Positions 32,665-42,584 of a stretch of 64,000 nucleotides of DNA are shown piece after piece. Source of the DNA: Bradyrhizobium macuxiense. Lineage in GTDB: Bacteria > Pseudomonadota > Alphaproteobacteria > Rhizobiales > Xanthobacteraceae. The DNA lies in assembly GCF_007993935.1 (NCBI RefSeq), contig NZ_VITY01000005.1, forward strand, positions 248,001 through 312,000, given 5' to 3'. The notes under the pieces are model-generated. The model made no database searches and was not told where the DNA came from. It saw nothing but the letters and a program-made list of their open reading frames with translations. Position numbers and translations under genes: made by a program. The stretch's first letter is position 1. Each line of letters begins with the position of its first letter.

Positions 32665-32862
32665 CTGTTCGTCTCCATTTGCGCGTTGCCGGTATCGCGG
32701 CCGGCGTTGTGTCGATGCGCGCATTAGGCAATTTGAGACGCGTGTCGCACCACCCGATTCCGGATCGGGCGTGCTGTCAGCCTTCGGACGAAATTCCGCT
32801 TTGTCGATATGATGCTTGGCGCCGCTTCCCGAACGTCGTCGCGCAATCGGGAAGCGGGTGGC

Positions 32863-34062
32863 TTACCGCCACACCGACTTGTCGGCGTCCCAGCGCTGGC
32901 CCTTGAACTCCTTGAGCAGCGCGTCGATCGCACCGTTGTCGTCCTTGGCCTCGCTGCCTTCCTCGTCGCTGCTGGAATCGTCGGACAGATTCAGCTTGGC
33001 GCCGGCGCTGTCGTCCGAGGTCGAGACGGTGGGGCTCGAGACCCACAGCATCAGCTTGTCGGAGCTGCCGGGCTTGTCGGGCGAGACGAGGGCGGTGACC
33101 TCGTAGTTCTGGGTGAGGCCGAGCGCAGGGTAGACTGCGCTGGGGCGCTTCAGCACCAGCTTGAGCTTGCCGGTGTTCGCATTCCATGTCGCGGAGGCGG
33201 GCTTTGCGACAAGCGCCTTCGCCAGCACGCCAGAGACCGCGGTTGCGAGCTTGTCCTTGTTGATCTTGTCGCCGTCGCGCCAGTCGGCGGCGGCGAAGCG
33301 GATGGTGCGGTCCATCTCGACCACGCCGCTGGTCCAGCCGGCCGCCGTGACGCCGGGCGCCGCTTTCACCTTGGCGAGCAGCGCGCCGGCGTGCTCGGGG
33401 TCGACGGTGAGATTGATGGTCTGCTCGCCGGAGCGCATCGCATCGCAGGTCACCGAGAGGCTCGAGGTGCCGATCTCGACGGCCTCGCCCTTCAGGCTCT
33501 TGAGGAAGTCCGCGGCTGCATCGAGCTTCACCCGCACGCCGATCGATTCCGGCGAAACGTCGGTGAAGTCCTTCGGCTGCGGCGTGATGCCGTCCTCGGT
33601 GGCCTGGTTGTCCTGGAATTCCTTCTCGCTGAGATCGGAATTGTCGGTCGAGGCGACCTCGGTCACGGTCTGTTCGATCGTGATTTGGCCACGGAACTCG
33701 AAACTGTCGCCGGTCTGCTTGCGGTTCAGCTTGATCGTGACCGGCTGCTTGTCGGCGACGCTCTGGGTGCTGCCGGACAGCGTCTGGCCGTTGACGGTGA
33801 GGTTGGCGACGAAGCGGTCCTTGCGGTCGGAGCTCTTGTCGGCGGGATAGCAGACGTCGAGCACGGCCGCGGTCACGGTCTTGCCCTGGCGGGTTTCCTT
33901 CAGCACGACGTCGGCGTTGCCGTCCATCAGGCCGTCGATCGCGGTGAAATAGCGCGTCTCGGGGCCGCCACCGGCTGCCGGCTTCGTTTGCAGCTTCATC
34001 TGGGCGAGGGCAGGCGCCGAGGCGATGGCAAGACCGAGCAGCAGGAGCGGGAGCGCGCGCAT
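32863..34062 (-). CDS. Large exported hypothetical protein
   Basis: A 399-residue secreted protein with signal peptide (residues 1-21, ASAPALAQ). The mature protein is rich in short beta-strands with repeated TVTAAV/VANLTVNG/TIKLNRK patterns and has an acidic Ser/Asp stretch near the C-terminus (SDDSSSDEEGSEAKDD). Two cysteines are far apart (LDVCYPAD and LSVTCDAM). No known domain recognised. It could be an envelope or matrix protein. It is on the same strand as the MarR gene, but a terminator lies between them. Confidence 0.6.
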   Translation of the reverse strand: MRALPLLLLGLAIASAPALAQMKLQTKPAAGGGPETRYFTAIDGLMDGNADVVLKETRQGKTVTAAVLDVCYPADKSSDRKDRFVANLTVNGQTLSGSTQSVADKQPVTIKLNRKQTGDSFEFRGQITIEQTVTEVASTDNSDLSEKEFQDNQATEDGITPQPKDFTDVSPESIGVRVKLDAAADFLKSLKGEAVEIGTSSLSVTCDAMRSGEQTINLTVDPEHAGALLAKVKAAPGVTAAGWTSGVVEMDRTIRFAAADWRDGDKINKDKLATAVSGVLAKALVAKPASATWNANTGKLKLVLKRPSAVYPALGLTQNYEVTALVSPDKPGSSDKLMLWVSSPTVSTSDDSAGAKLNLSDDSSSDEEGSEAKDDNGAIDALLKEFKGQRWDADKSVWR

Positions 34063-34126
34063 ACGATGAGTCCTCGAAGGGCAGAATCGGTTCCGTCGTA
34101 ACTAGCAAACCTCCGTGTCATTGCGC

Positions 34127-34152
34127 AAAAAAGAAGGCCGCGTGACGGCGGC
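34127..34152 (-). terminator. Terminator of the marR-type gene
   Basis: On the minus strand GCCGC and GCGGC pair around GTCAC and are followed by CTTCTTTTTTG. It lies 62 bases after the stop codon of the MarR gene. Confidence 0.65.
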
Positions 34153-34213
34153 TGCCGCGTTTGGAACGACTTGACCTTTGGCACTTTCATGACGAACGCA
34201 GACGTGCCGTGCG

Positions 34214-34690
34214 TTATCCGCGGCCGTCAGGTTCCTCGCCTTTCTCAAGCCTGCCGCGCAGCGTCGTCACGACGCGGCTCACGGTTTCGATGTCCGTCAC
34301 AGACAGTCCGTCGGAAAGGCCGTTCACCCAGGGCAGTTGCAGGCGCATCGCCGCGTCGAACGCTTGCCGGCCCTTGTCGGTCAGTACGACGAGCTGGGCG
34401 CGGCGGTGATGCGGATTGGTCTCGAATGTGACGAGCCCTTCCCTTTCGAGGTCGTTGACGATGCGCTGCACGTTCTGCCTGGCAGCGCCGAGGTCGCGCG
34501 CCAGCCACGCGACCGGTTGCGGGCGTTCGGCGGTGACGATGGCGCCGAGGATCTGCCAGCGGGCGCTGGTCAGCCCGAGCCCCGCCACCAGCCGGTCGCC
34601 TGACGTGAACAGCAGACTGTTGAGCCGGAACAGGTCGAGAATCAGGCCGCTCAGGGCTTCACCCGCCGGCGTTCGCTTGGTCTGTGGCAT
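34214..34690 (-). CDS. MarR-family transcriptional regulator
   Basis: A 158-residue MarR repressor. The winged helix (about 40-115) has GLTSARWQILGAIVTAERPQ, a recognition helix ARDLGAARQNVQRIVNDLER and wing FETNPHHRRAQLVVLTDKG. It is divergent from an ABM-fold monooxygenase gene (34788) with a palindrome and a direct repeat between them, so it very probably represses that gene and itself. MarR proteins of this type release DNA on binding phenolic ligands or after oxidation; no cysteine is visible in the sensor part. Confidence 0.9.
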   Translation of the reverse strand: MPQTKRTPAGEALSGLILDLFRLNSLLFTSGDRLVAGLGLTSARWQILGAIVTAERPQPVAWLARDLGAARQNVQRIVNDLEREGLVTFETNPHHRRAQLVVLTDKGRQAFDAAMRLQLPWVNGLSDGLSVTDIETVSRVVTTLRGRLEKGEEPDGRG

Positions 34691-34709
34691 TTGTCACCAT
34701 AGGTGTATG

Positions 34710-34764
34710 TTGACATCATAATGTCAATATTGTTATGTATCGATATGATCGAAATGACATCATA
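34710..34764. promoter_or_regulatory. MarR operator candidate: palindrome plus direct repeat
   Basis: TTGACAT-CATA-ATGTCAA (34710-34727) is a perfect 7-bp inverted repeat with a 4-base spacer, typical of MarR sites. TGACATCATA repeats exactly at 34711 and 34755. The pair covers the short gap between the divergent start codons. Confidence 0.6.
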
Positions 34765-34787
34765 GCACCATATCAACGGAGCAAGCC

Positions 34788-35156
34788 ATGCCGCATATGC
34801 GTCCCCTGGACCCCGCATTCCCGATCGACCGCCAGCTCGCGGTCGAGGCCACCAACGTCGTGCTCGTCAACCTCTTCACGCTCGATGCGGCCGACGAGGA
34901 CACCTTCCTCAGGGCTTGGCAGGACGACGCCGCCATCATGAAGCGGCAGCCCGGTTTCATCTCGACCCAGCTGCACCTCGCGCTCGGCGACAGCCCGGCC
35001 TACCTGAATTACGCGGTGTGGGAATCCACCGCCGCCTTCCGCGCCGCCTTCATCAACCCGGAGTTCAGGGCCAAGCTCTCGGCCTATCCGGCCTCGGCGG
35101 TGGCATCGCCGCATCTGTTCCGGAAGGTCGCGGTGGCTGACATCTGCGTCGCGTAG
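34788..35156 (+). CDS. ABM-fold monooxygenase-like protein
   Basis: A 122-residue protein of the antibiotic-biosynthesis-monooxygenase fold: VLVNLFTLDAADEDTFLRAW, FISTQLHLALGDSPAYLNYA and WESTAAFRAAFINPEF. These small proteins form dimers and oxidise quinol-like or other small aromatics, but many have no proven activity. It is divergent from the MarR gene and probably controlled by it. It has no export signal, in contrast to the ABM protein at 19613. Confidence 0.8.
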   Translation: MPHMRPLDPAFPIDRQLAVEATNVVLVNLFTLDAADEDTFLRAWQDDAAIMKRQPGFISTQLHLALGDSPAYLNYAVWESTAAFRAAFINPEFRAKLSAYPASAVASPHLFRKVAVADICVA

Positions 35157-35167
35157 TTTCCTATTCG

Positions 35168-35281
35168 TCATGGCCGGGCCTGTCCCGGGCCATCCACGTC
35201 ATTGCGAGCGAAGCGAAGCAATCCATCGTGCCGCAAGCGGAAAAATGGATTGCTTCGTCGCTATCGCTCCTCGCAATGACA
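35168..35281 (+). repeat. Dispersed repeat, family D copy 1
   Basis: ATTGCGAGCGAAGCGAAGCA at the left and TGGATTGCTTCG with CTCCTCGCAATGAC at the right form an imperfect long inverted repeat. A second copy is at 38960-39044. Such elements are widespread in Bradyrhizobium intergenic DNA. Confidence 0.8.
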
Positions 35282-35349
35282 GTGATGCCAAGCATCACAG
35301 CCCGTCGGCGAAGGAAAAAGCGAAGTTTGGATGTCGTCACAAAGATCGG

Positions 35350-35640
35350 TCAGCTATGCACCAGCATGCCGACGCCGAGCGTGGCGACACCGGTCAGAAA
35401 GGCTATGTCGAGAAATCGCAGCGGCGCCTTTGGACGATGACCGATCGAACCGAAGATGACGTAATAGAGCCCATAGCCCGCGCCGAGCACGGCGAACGTC
35501 AGCGTCTGCTTGAACCAGAACGTCACGACGACGGCAAAGGCATCGACGCTGTCCTGGACATAGGCGCCCAGCGCGAGCACCGCGCCGATCGCGTAGAACA
35601 GTGCGAGCGTTGTCGTCAGTGATTTGGCGTCGCGGGACAT
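35350..35640 (-). CDS. Small membrane protein with three helices
   Basis: A 96-residue protein with three predicted membrane segments: residues 9-27 (TLALFYAIGAVLALGAYV), 41-63 (FWFKQTLTFAVLGAGYGLYY) and 75-95. Short polar ends. Loops RDAK and HRPKAPLR are basic and probably cytoplasmic. No family recognised. It lies after the groEL terminator on the same strand and has its own start. Confidence 0.6.
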   Translation of the reverse strand: MSRDAKSLTTTLALFYAIGAVLALGAYVQDSVDAFAVVVTFWFKQTLTFAVLGAGYGLYYVIFGSIGHRPKAPLRFLDIAFLTGVATLGVGMLVHS

Positions 35641-35675
35641 CGGATCGTCTTTACATCTCGATCGTGATCAAATCG

Positions 35676-35706
35676 CAAAAAAGAAGGCCGCCCGGAGGCG
35701 GCCTTC
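35676..35706 (-). terminator. groEL terminator
   Basis: GAAGGCCGCC and GGCGGCCTTC pair perfectly around a 4-nt loop; on the minus strand the stem runs into TTTTTTGC. It lies 28 bases after the groEL stop. Confidence 0.9.
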
Positions 35707-35734
35707 GATCTCGATGTCGATGTGCGGAGGGGGC

Positions 35735-37378
<1,644 letters not shown>

Positions 37379-37439
37379 TGATTTGAACTCCTGAATGTGT
37401 GGGGCGGTTGTTTGCTGTTTGTCATCGCCGGGGAGGCTT

Positions 37440-37573
37440 CCCCTCTCCCCTTGTGGGAGAGGGTGGACGCGATGCGGGAGCATCGCGGACGGGTGAGGGG
37501 TCTGTCTCCGCGGATGGAGACCCCTCATCCGGCGCGCCTTGCGCGCCACCTTCTCCCACAAGGGGAGAAGGGA
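37440..37573 (-). repeat. Dispersed repeat, family C copy 1, between groES and groEL
   Basis: CCCTCTCCCCTTGTGGGAGA at one end and CTTCTCCCACAAGGGGAGAA at the other, with CGGGTGAGGGGT and ACCCCTCATCCGG inside, form a nested inverted repeat. The same element occurs at 38798-38950. Confidence 0.85.
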
Positions 37574-37617
37574 AGAGGGTCGCCACGCAGACGCAGCGGA
37601 CCTCGGAGTTCGTGGGC

Positions 37618-37914
37618 TTACGCCAGCACGCCCATGATGTCGGACTCCTTCATGATCAGGAGCTCCTGGTTGTCGAGCTTGACCTCGGTGCCCGACCACT
37701 TGCCGAACAGCACGCGGTCGCCGACCTTGAGGTCGATCGGGATCAGCTTGCCGGCCTCGTCGCGGCCACCCGGGCCGACGGCGACGATCTCGCCCTGCGA
37801 CGGCTTCTCCTTGGCCGAGTCCGGAATGATGATGCCGCCCTTGGACTTCTCCTCGGCATCGATACGCTTGACCACGACGCGGTCATGCAGTGGGCGGAAG
37901 GTGGATTTAGCCAT
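37618..37914 (-). CDS. groES: Co-chaperonin GroES (Hsp10)
   Basis: A 98-residue GroES of normal size: FRPLHDRVVVKRIDAEEKSK at the start, the mobile loop GGIIIPDSAKEKPSQGEIVA and the closing LGKWSGTEVKLD-type strand (LFGKWSGTEVKLDNQELLIM). It caps the GroEL ring. A CIRCE operator lies 96-122 bases upstream, so HrcA heat-shock control is expected. Confidence 0.97.
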   Translation of the reverse strand: MAKSTFRPLHDRVVVKRIDAEEKSKGGIIIPDSAKEKPSQGEIVAVGPGGRDEAGKLIPIDLKVGDRVLFGKWSGTEVKLDNQELLIMKESDIMGVLA

Positions 37915-38009
37915 GACGTTCCCTCTTGGAGGCTCGGTTTCAGGTCCGGTTCATCGAGACCGGCGTTGAATGCCGGCCCGGTCGGCGCAGGGCAGGACGC
38001 CCTGCGCAT

Positions 38010-38036
38010 TTAGCAATCGTGGTGCGAGAGTGCTAA
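38010..38036 (-). promoter_or_regulatory. CIRCE element (HrcA operator) of groES-groEL
   Basis: On the minus strand the site reads TTAGCACTC, nine bases, GATTGCTAA. This matches the CIRCE inverted repeat TTAGCACTC-N9-GAGTGCTAA with one mismatch in the second arm. It stands upstream of groES. Confidence 0.9.
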
Positions 38037-38232
38037 TTGTGGGCCGGGAAATATGGCTTGGCGCAGTTTCTGTCAAGCAAACGGGTTAAGGCCTTGGTGA
38101 GGCCAATATAGGATGGTGGACCAGAAACCAAATCGTAGCGATGACGTAATTTTGTCAGACGTCATTGCTCCGTCTTAAGTTTTACGCTTGGCTGCAGGAC
38201 GGGTGCGGCCGGGACATAGTCGGGGGATACAT

Positions 38233-38751
38233 ATGATCAGGTCACTCAACGCGCGATTGGTCGCACGGTTCGCGGCCGTTTCGGCGCTGACGACACTCTT
38301 GGGAGCGTGCGGCAGCATGAGCCTGCCGTCGTTGTCGTCGAACCCCGAGCCGGCGCCCTCCGAACCGGGGGTCGCCCCGGAAATGCCGGCGAGCATCCGC
38401 CCCGACGAGATCGTCGGCCGCTGGGGTCTCGCCTCGTTCCAGAATCCCGCCGACCGCGCCCGCACCGAGGCCGCCGCGCGCGGCCAGTGCAAGCAGCCTT
38501 ACGTGATCGGTGCCGGCCAGAACGGCGGCGTCATCATGCATCTGGCCGACCAGGCCACCCCGCAGGAATTGCGGCTCAAGGGTTCCCCGAGCGGCAAGAA
38601 CTATATCGGCCCGCCCGGACCGGTGCCCGGCGAGCAGGACCGCGAGATCATCTCGTTCGACGGAAGGGTCCTGATCACCCGCTTCGTCGACAAGGACGCC
38701 GCCACCCGCTACGGCAACATGGTCTACGTCCGCTGCGCGCCAAGGGCGTAA
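38233..38751 (+). CDS. Lipoprotein, hypothetical
   Basis: A 172-residue lipoprotein. The signal ends in LTTLLGACGSM, a good lipobox with Cys26. After a Pro/Ser linker comes one globular domain (about 55-172) with PDEIVGRWGLASFQNPADRA, VIMHLADQATPQELRLKGSP and EIISFDGRVLITRFVDKD. Conserved in rhizobia, without known function. It probably sits at the inner leaflet of the outer membrane. Two further cysteines (RGQCKQP and YVRCAPRA) may pair. Confidence 0.72.
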   Translation: MIRSLNARLVARFAAVSALTTLLGACGSMSLPSLSSNPEPAPSEPGVAPEMPASIRPDEIVGRWGLASFQNPADRARTEAAARGQCKQPYVIGAGQNGGVIMHLADQATPQELRLKGSPSGKNYIGPPGPVPGEQDREIISFDGRVLITRFVDKDAATRYGNMVYVRCAPRA

Positions 38752-38797
38752 CGAAGAGGCCTGACTTCTCCCGAGCTAGTGCCACATCGGCAGTGCA

Positions 38798-38950
38798 CCT
38801 CTCCCCTTGTGGGAGAGGTCGAATTGCATCGCCAGATGCAATTCGGGTGAGGGGTATCTCTCCGCGGGTGACTCTCTCTCGGTCCGAGTTCGCGGATCGA
38901 ACCCCTCATCCGGCGCTGCGCGCCACCTTCTCCCACAAGGGGAGAAGGGA
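38798..38950 (+). repeat. Dispersed repeat, family C copy 2
   Basis: Starts CCTCTCCCCTTGTGGGAGAG and ends CTTCTCCCACAAGGGGAGAA, with an inner palindrome ATTGCATC..GATGCAAT. Homologous to the copy between groES and groEL. Confidence 0.85.
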
Positions 38951-38959
38951 AGGCTGCCG

Positions 38960-39044
38960 TCATTGCGAGGAGCGAAGCGACGAAGCAATCCATCGACCCG
39001 CATCTGCGGTGCAATGGATTGCTTCGCTTCGCTCGCCATGACGG
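38960..39044 (+). repeat. Dispersed repeat, family D copy 2
   Basis: CATTGCGAGGAGCGAAGCGA and ATGGATTGCTTCGCTTCGCT with CGCCATGACGG form an imperfect inverted repeat, related to 35168-35281. Together with the family C copy it fills the gap 38752-39066. Confidence 0.8.
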
Positions 39045-39066
39045 AAGGATGGGATGCTGCCCAAAT

Positions 39067-39096
39067 AAAAACGCCGGCACTCGAGGCCGGCGTTTT
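39067..39096 (-). terminator. Terminator hairpin (AAAACGCCGGC / GCCGGCGTTTT)
   Basis: A near-perfect 11-bp stem with a 7-nt loop, U-rich on both sides. On the minus strand it follows the gene at 39177. The stem and the following GTCTCTG..GACCTC resemble the cheZ terminator region at 40637-40685. Confidence 0.75.
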
Positions 39097-39176
39097 CCCT
39101 TGTCTCTGAACAGACCTCGGAGGACGAACCTCGCTTGTTGTCCGCCGCCCAAAGTCGCGACCGGCAAACAATTGCC

Positions 39177-39440
39177 TTACCGCCGCACGCCAACGCGGTT
39201 GACGCCGCCATTCATGTTGCCGCCCACGTTATGACGTACCGCGGCGCGCGCCACCGGACGCGGCCTGAGCACGACACCCGCCCGTGCCACGCAACCGTGC
39301 GGATAGCCGACATAGGTGCAGTAAACGACGGCCTTGGCCGGTGCTGGAGTGAGAGCGACACCTGCAACCCCCAGGGTGAGGCTGGCCGCAATCCCCGCAA
39401 CTGTCATCGACCTGGTGGAAAGAAAGTTCGTCCGATGCAT
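39177..39440 (-). CDS. Small exported Cys protein
   Basis: An 87-residue precursor. I chose the ATG at 39440 because AGGAGG lies just upstream; that Shine-Dalgarno is itself part of the codons after an earlier ATG at 39455. A signal peptide (about 1-37, ending PAPAKAV) leads to a short mature part, VVYCTYVGYPHGCVARAG, with two cysteines and then an Arg/Asn/Gly-rich tail. The VYCTYVGYPxGCVxRxG pattern is frequent in small Bradyrhizobium secreted proteins. Function unknown. Confidence 0.6.
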   Translation of the reverse strand: MHRTNFLSTRSMTVAGIAASLTLGVAGVALTPAPAKAVVYCTYVGYPHGCVARAGVVLRPRPVARAAVRHNVGGNMNGGVNRVGVRR

Positions 39441-39598
39441 GGTGATCCTCCTCATCGCGGGCGACCGAAAGGGTGGTCGAGCCGCTTCATGCGCGGCCCA
39501 GCATGTGAGTGGCGTGGGTCAGGTGGTGTTGACGTAGATCAACGCACGGCGTGCCCGTCGCTATGCACGATCGGTATACTGCATCGTGAAGGTCAAAT

Positions 39599-39619
39599 GG
39601 GCGGCTCGTTGAGCCGCCC
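39599..39619 (-). terminator. Hairpin after the gene 39641-40123
   Basis: GGGCGGCTC and GAGCCGCCC pair perfectly around GTT, 22 bases after the stop codon on the minus strand, followed by ATTTG. Confidence 0.6.
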
Positions 39620-39640
39620 CGTGATGCCATTGTGCCGACT

Positions 39641-40123
39641 TCACTGACAAACGTACATGTTGCCGTCAGCCATCTTCGTCATCGTGCCGGGTTCGCAGCT
39701 GATGCCATTGGCTGCCTTGTAGTCCGCCCATCCGGCATATCCGTAGTAGGGACTGACCCCCTGGTAGGCTCGTGCCGGGTAGTAAGGCTGGCCATAGTGG
39801 GGATCCGTCTGGGCGGCATATGAATTGGTCCAGTCGTTTGTGCCCCAGCCGGAATACGCCGCCGTCGTTGCGGCTGCCGTGGCGACCGCTGCCGTTGCGG
39901 CGATGCCCGCGCCGGCGTAGCCGTATCCGTACGCGGCGCGTCTTGCGTGGCGACGCGCAACGCCCGCGACGCTCACGGGCGTCAGCGGCCGGCCCACACG
40001 CGCCTGGGCGCATTCGACCGATGCTGAAATGCCGCCATGCTCGGACCAGGTGATGGAGAACAGTGTCGCGCAAGCGAAAGTCGAGAGCGCAATTGCAGTA
40101 GTCCTGACAGTTCTTCGCGTCAT
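39641..40123 (-). CDS. Exported Gly/Ala/Tyr-rich protein
   Basis: A 160-residue precursor with a signal or anchor at residues 8-28. A basic stretch (VARRHARRAAYGYGYAG) is followed by a very Ala/Thr-rich part (AATAAVATAAATTAAYSGWG), then a Tyr/Pro-rich segment and a final GISCEPGTMTKMADGNMYVC. The last ten residues contain a conserved Cys-Cys end seen in several rhizobial envelope proteins. No enzyme motif. Start at 40123. Confidence 0.6.
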   Translation of the reverse strand: MTRRTVRTTAIALSTFACATLFSITWSEHGGISASVECAQARVGRPLTPVSVAGVARRHARRAAYGYGYAGAGIAATAAVATAAATTAAYSGWGTNDWTNSYAAQTDPHYGQPYYPARAYQGVSPYYGYAGWADYKAANGISCEPGTMTKMADGNMYVCQ

Positions 40124-40683
40124 GTTGAATCTCCAGTGTTGAGTTACTCCAGTAGCTCCCCCCAAAATCAGAGATCCGATCACAAGGCGCAGGCGATCCG
40201 CACGAATGAAAACCCGCCGCTCATCGCCACAGCCGCAAAAGACCGCCTCGCGCTTCAGCAGCGCCCGAGAGATGCCGACTTCACCTCGCCGGATGTGCGC
40301 GGCGAGCGGCGGCAAACCTGTGATGATATGCTGAGTGGAAGTACAAGCCCCAACCTGGGGCGACCGGATTTGCTCCGGAAGTCCCATGCAACCGGCACCC
40401 AATGTTGGCTCCCGGCACATGCATGACAATTTCCCTCACACACAGTATGCGTCAGCGACACAAAAGCTGCCAGCAGATTTCCAGCTGTCGCAATTGGCAC
40501 AAATTGCATGTGATCGAGAGAGGTTCTGACTGATCTCTCACCTGCCTCGACACTGCTTGATCCAAGTCAAAGGTCTAGAAGTTCTGGACGTTGGTGCCGA
40601 TCGCGCAGCTCGGGGCCCGGGCTATCGCCCAAACAAAAACGCCGGCCCTCAGGACCGGCGTTTCGTCTGTCTCTGGACTGACC
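40124..40683. other. 560-base gap upstream of an envelope gene and downstream of cheZ
   Basis: No gene is supported. The stretch holds the cheZ terminator (40637-40663), a small GCCCCAACCTGGGGC hairpin near 40350, and otherwise lower-GC sequence without clear structure. The promoter of the gene ending at 39641 should lie in its left part. Confidence 0.4.
40637..40663 (-). terminator. cheZ-like gene terminator
   Basis: On the minus strand AAACGCCGG pairs with CCGGCGTTT and the stem runs into TTGTTT. It is 21 bases after the stop codon. Confidence 0.8.
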
Positions 40684-41469
40684 TCAGTTGAACATCGCGT
40701 CGATGTCGTCCTGCGAGGCGTGGCCGGCGTCGCCGTCGAGCTTGGGGCCGTTGAGCAGGCGGGCATCGCCCTCGCGGGTGTCGACGATCGGCGGGGAGTG
40801 GGTCTTGATCGCGTCGACGCCGCCCCAGATGTTCATCATCTCGTTGATGTGCTGCTCGATGAACTTCATCGTCTGCATCACCTTGCTGATGCGCTGGCCG
40901 GTGAGGTCCTGGAAGTTGCAGGCCTCGAAGATCGAGACCACGCGCTCCTGAATGTCTTCGCTGAGCCGCTTCTGCTGGTCCGGCGTGACGTTGTTCGCCA
41001 GCGCGCTCGCGGCCTGGTCGATCGCCTCGACCGCTTCGAGGATCTGCTGGGTGGCCTGCTCGGTGCCACCGACCACGGCGCCGAGCTCGCCATTGACCTT
41101 GGCCATCTCCTCGCCGTTGAAGCTCTTGCCGTGCAGCACCGCGATCTCGCGCTTGGTGCGGCTAATCGCATCGTGGATCAGGTCGAGCTCGACCTTGAGC
41201 TTCTCGCACTGTTCGACCTGCGCGCGGTAGGTCTCGAGTAGCGCGAGGGTCTCGGCGACTTCGCGGGCGACCGCGGCATCGACGCTGTCGCCGCTGCGCT
41301 GCGCCGGTGCTGCGGCCATCTGGGCGCGGATCGAGCGAAGCTCGGCCATGATCTCGCGATGCATCGGACCGAGGTCGGCACCACCGGCCACGTCCGGCTC
41401 CGGCATCACAACCTCACCCATCGCCTGCTCGACACGAAAACGCTTGCGCTTCACTGACATGATTTTCAT
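40684..41469 (-). CDS. CheZ-like chemotaxis phosphatase
   Basis: A 261-residue, mostly helical protein. The catalytic CheZ segment is present: ACNFQDLTGQRISKVMQTMK, with Asp188 and Gln192 at the places of E. coli CheZ Asp143 and Gln147. Long helices on both sides would form the four-helix dimer bundle. The C-terminus QDDIDAMFN looks like the CheY-binding tail. It should dephosphorylate CheY-type receivers in the cytoplasm. Other chemotaxis genes are not adjacent. The start at 41469 (behind GGGCGGGA) is slightly preferred over 41460. Confidence 0.82.
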   Translation of the reverse strand: MKIMSVKRKRFRVEQAMGEVVMPEPDVAGGADLGPMHREIMAELRSIRAQMAAAPAQRSGDSVDAAVAREVAETLALLETYRAQVEQCEKLKVELDLIHDAISRTKREIAVLHGKSFNGEEMAKVNGELGAVVGGTEQATQQILEAVEAIDQAASALANNVTPDQQKRLSEDIQERVVSIFEACNFQDLTGQRISKVMQTMKFIEQHINEMMNIWGGVDAIKTHSPPIVDTREGDARLLNGPKLDGDAGHASQDDIDAMFN

Positions 41470-41770
41470 TCCCGCCCCTTCACTGCAGTCCGTTCTAGAC
41501 AGCGCGGATTTAACGTCAGGTTCACGCGGGAACAGTTTGCGCGGATCGTGCGTCACCGCGGCGCTACCTGCGATTAACCATGTCACTGCGGCGTTCACGC
41601 AAAATAAACGCTACCGGGCAAAACCACGCCGCATTGCCGACGTGGTGAATCCAAACGGCCGATCCGTTTACCAAACCGATGCGGTTTTCATTGCTTATTG
41701 ACCACGTGCAACGGCGCAAGTCGGCGCCCTCGCGCATCACGTCACGACGAAACCAGTACAGAGTACGTCG
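41470..41770. other. 301-base divergent gap between cheZ-like gene and L,D-transpeptidase
   Basis: The two start codons face away from each other, so both promoters lie here. An AT-richer stretch (about 41640-41700) is the most promoter-like part. No palindrome of note, RNA gene or small ORF is supported. Confidence 0.35.
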
Positions 41771-42580
41771 ATGTTCAGGAAAACCACGCTTGCGCTGCTC
41801 GCCGGCGCGTCTTCTCTTATTGCCGTTCCCCATCACGCCATGGCGATCGACGCGGTGACCTCAGCCGAGCCCACCGTGATCTACGCCAACCAGGGCGCAC
41901 CGCAGCCGCCGATGCGCACCGCCTATGTGCAGCCGCAACGCTCCAACATGGGCGGCGGCTTCATCGAATTCCTGTTCGGCGATGCGCCATCGTCGCAGGG
42001 TTATGCGCCGCAGCCGATGTATCAGCAGCAGCCGGCCTATTACGGCAATCGCCAGGGGCTGCCGCCTATGGATCCGCAGCAGCAGATGATCCGTCAGCAG
42101 CAAGAGGCCGCGGGCGATCCGACCCAGCGTCCGTTCGATCCGCAATATGAAAAACAGCTGGTCGACTATCACGGTAAGGAAGGCGCCGGCACCATCGTGG
42201 TCGATACGCCGAACAAATTCCTCTATCTGGTGCAGGGCGACGGCCGCGCGCTGCGCTACGGCATCGGCGTCGGACGGCCCGGCTTCACCTGGGCCGGCAC
42301 CAAGACGATCTCGGCCAAGAAGGAGTGGCCGGCCTGGACGCCGCCGCCGGAAATGCTGGCGCGCCGTCCCGATCTGCCGCGGCACATGGAAGGCGGTCCG
42401 GAGAATCCGCTCGGCGCCCGCGCGATGTATCTCGGCTCCTCGCTCTATCGCATCCACGGCTCCAACGAGCCCTGGACGATCGGCACCAACGTCTCGTCCG
42501 GCTGCATCCGGATGCGCAACGAGGACGTGATCGACCTCTACGGCCGCGTCAATGTCGGCGCCAAGGTCGTCGTGATGTGA
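41771..42580 (+). CDS. L,D-transpeptidase (YkuD/ErfK family)
   Basis: A 269-residue precursor with signal peptide (ending HHAMAID). A Gln/Pro/Met-rich linker (about 60-125) is followed by the YkuD domain (about 135-269). The active-site motif RIHGSNEPWTIG then VSSGCIRM has the catalytic cysteine and upstream His. The enzyme forms 3-3 cross-links in peptidoglycan or links lipoproteins to it in the periplasm. Family paralogs are many in Bradyrhizobium. The long low-complexity linker could reach through the peptidoglycan. Confidence 0.9.
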   Translation: MFRKTTLALLAGASSLIAVPHHAMAIDAVTSAEPTVIYANQGAPQPPMRTAYVQPQRSNMGGGFIEFLFGDAPSSQGYAPQPMYQQQPAYYGNRQGLPPMDPQQQMIRQQQEAAGDPTQRPFDPQYEKQLVDYHGKEGAGTIVVDTPNKFLYLVQGDGRALRYGIGVGRPGFTWAGTKTISAKKEWPAWTPPPEMLARRPDLPRHMEGGPENPLGARAMYLGSSLYRIHGSNEPWTIGTNVSSGCIRMRNEDVIDLYGRVNVGAKVVVM

Positions 42581-42584
42581 GAGT

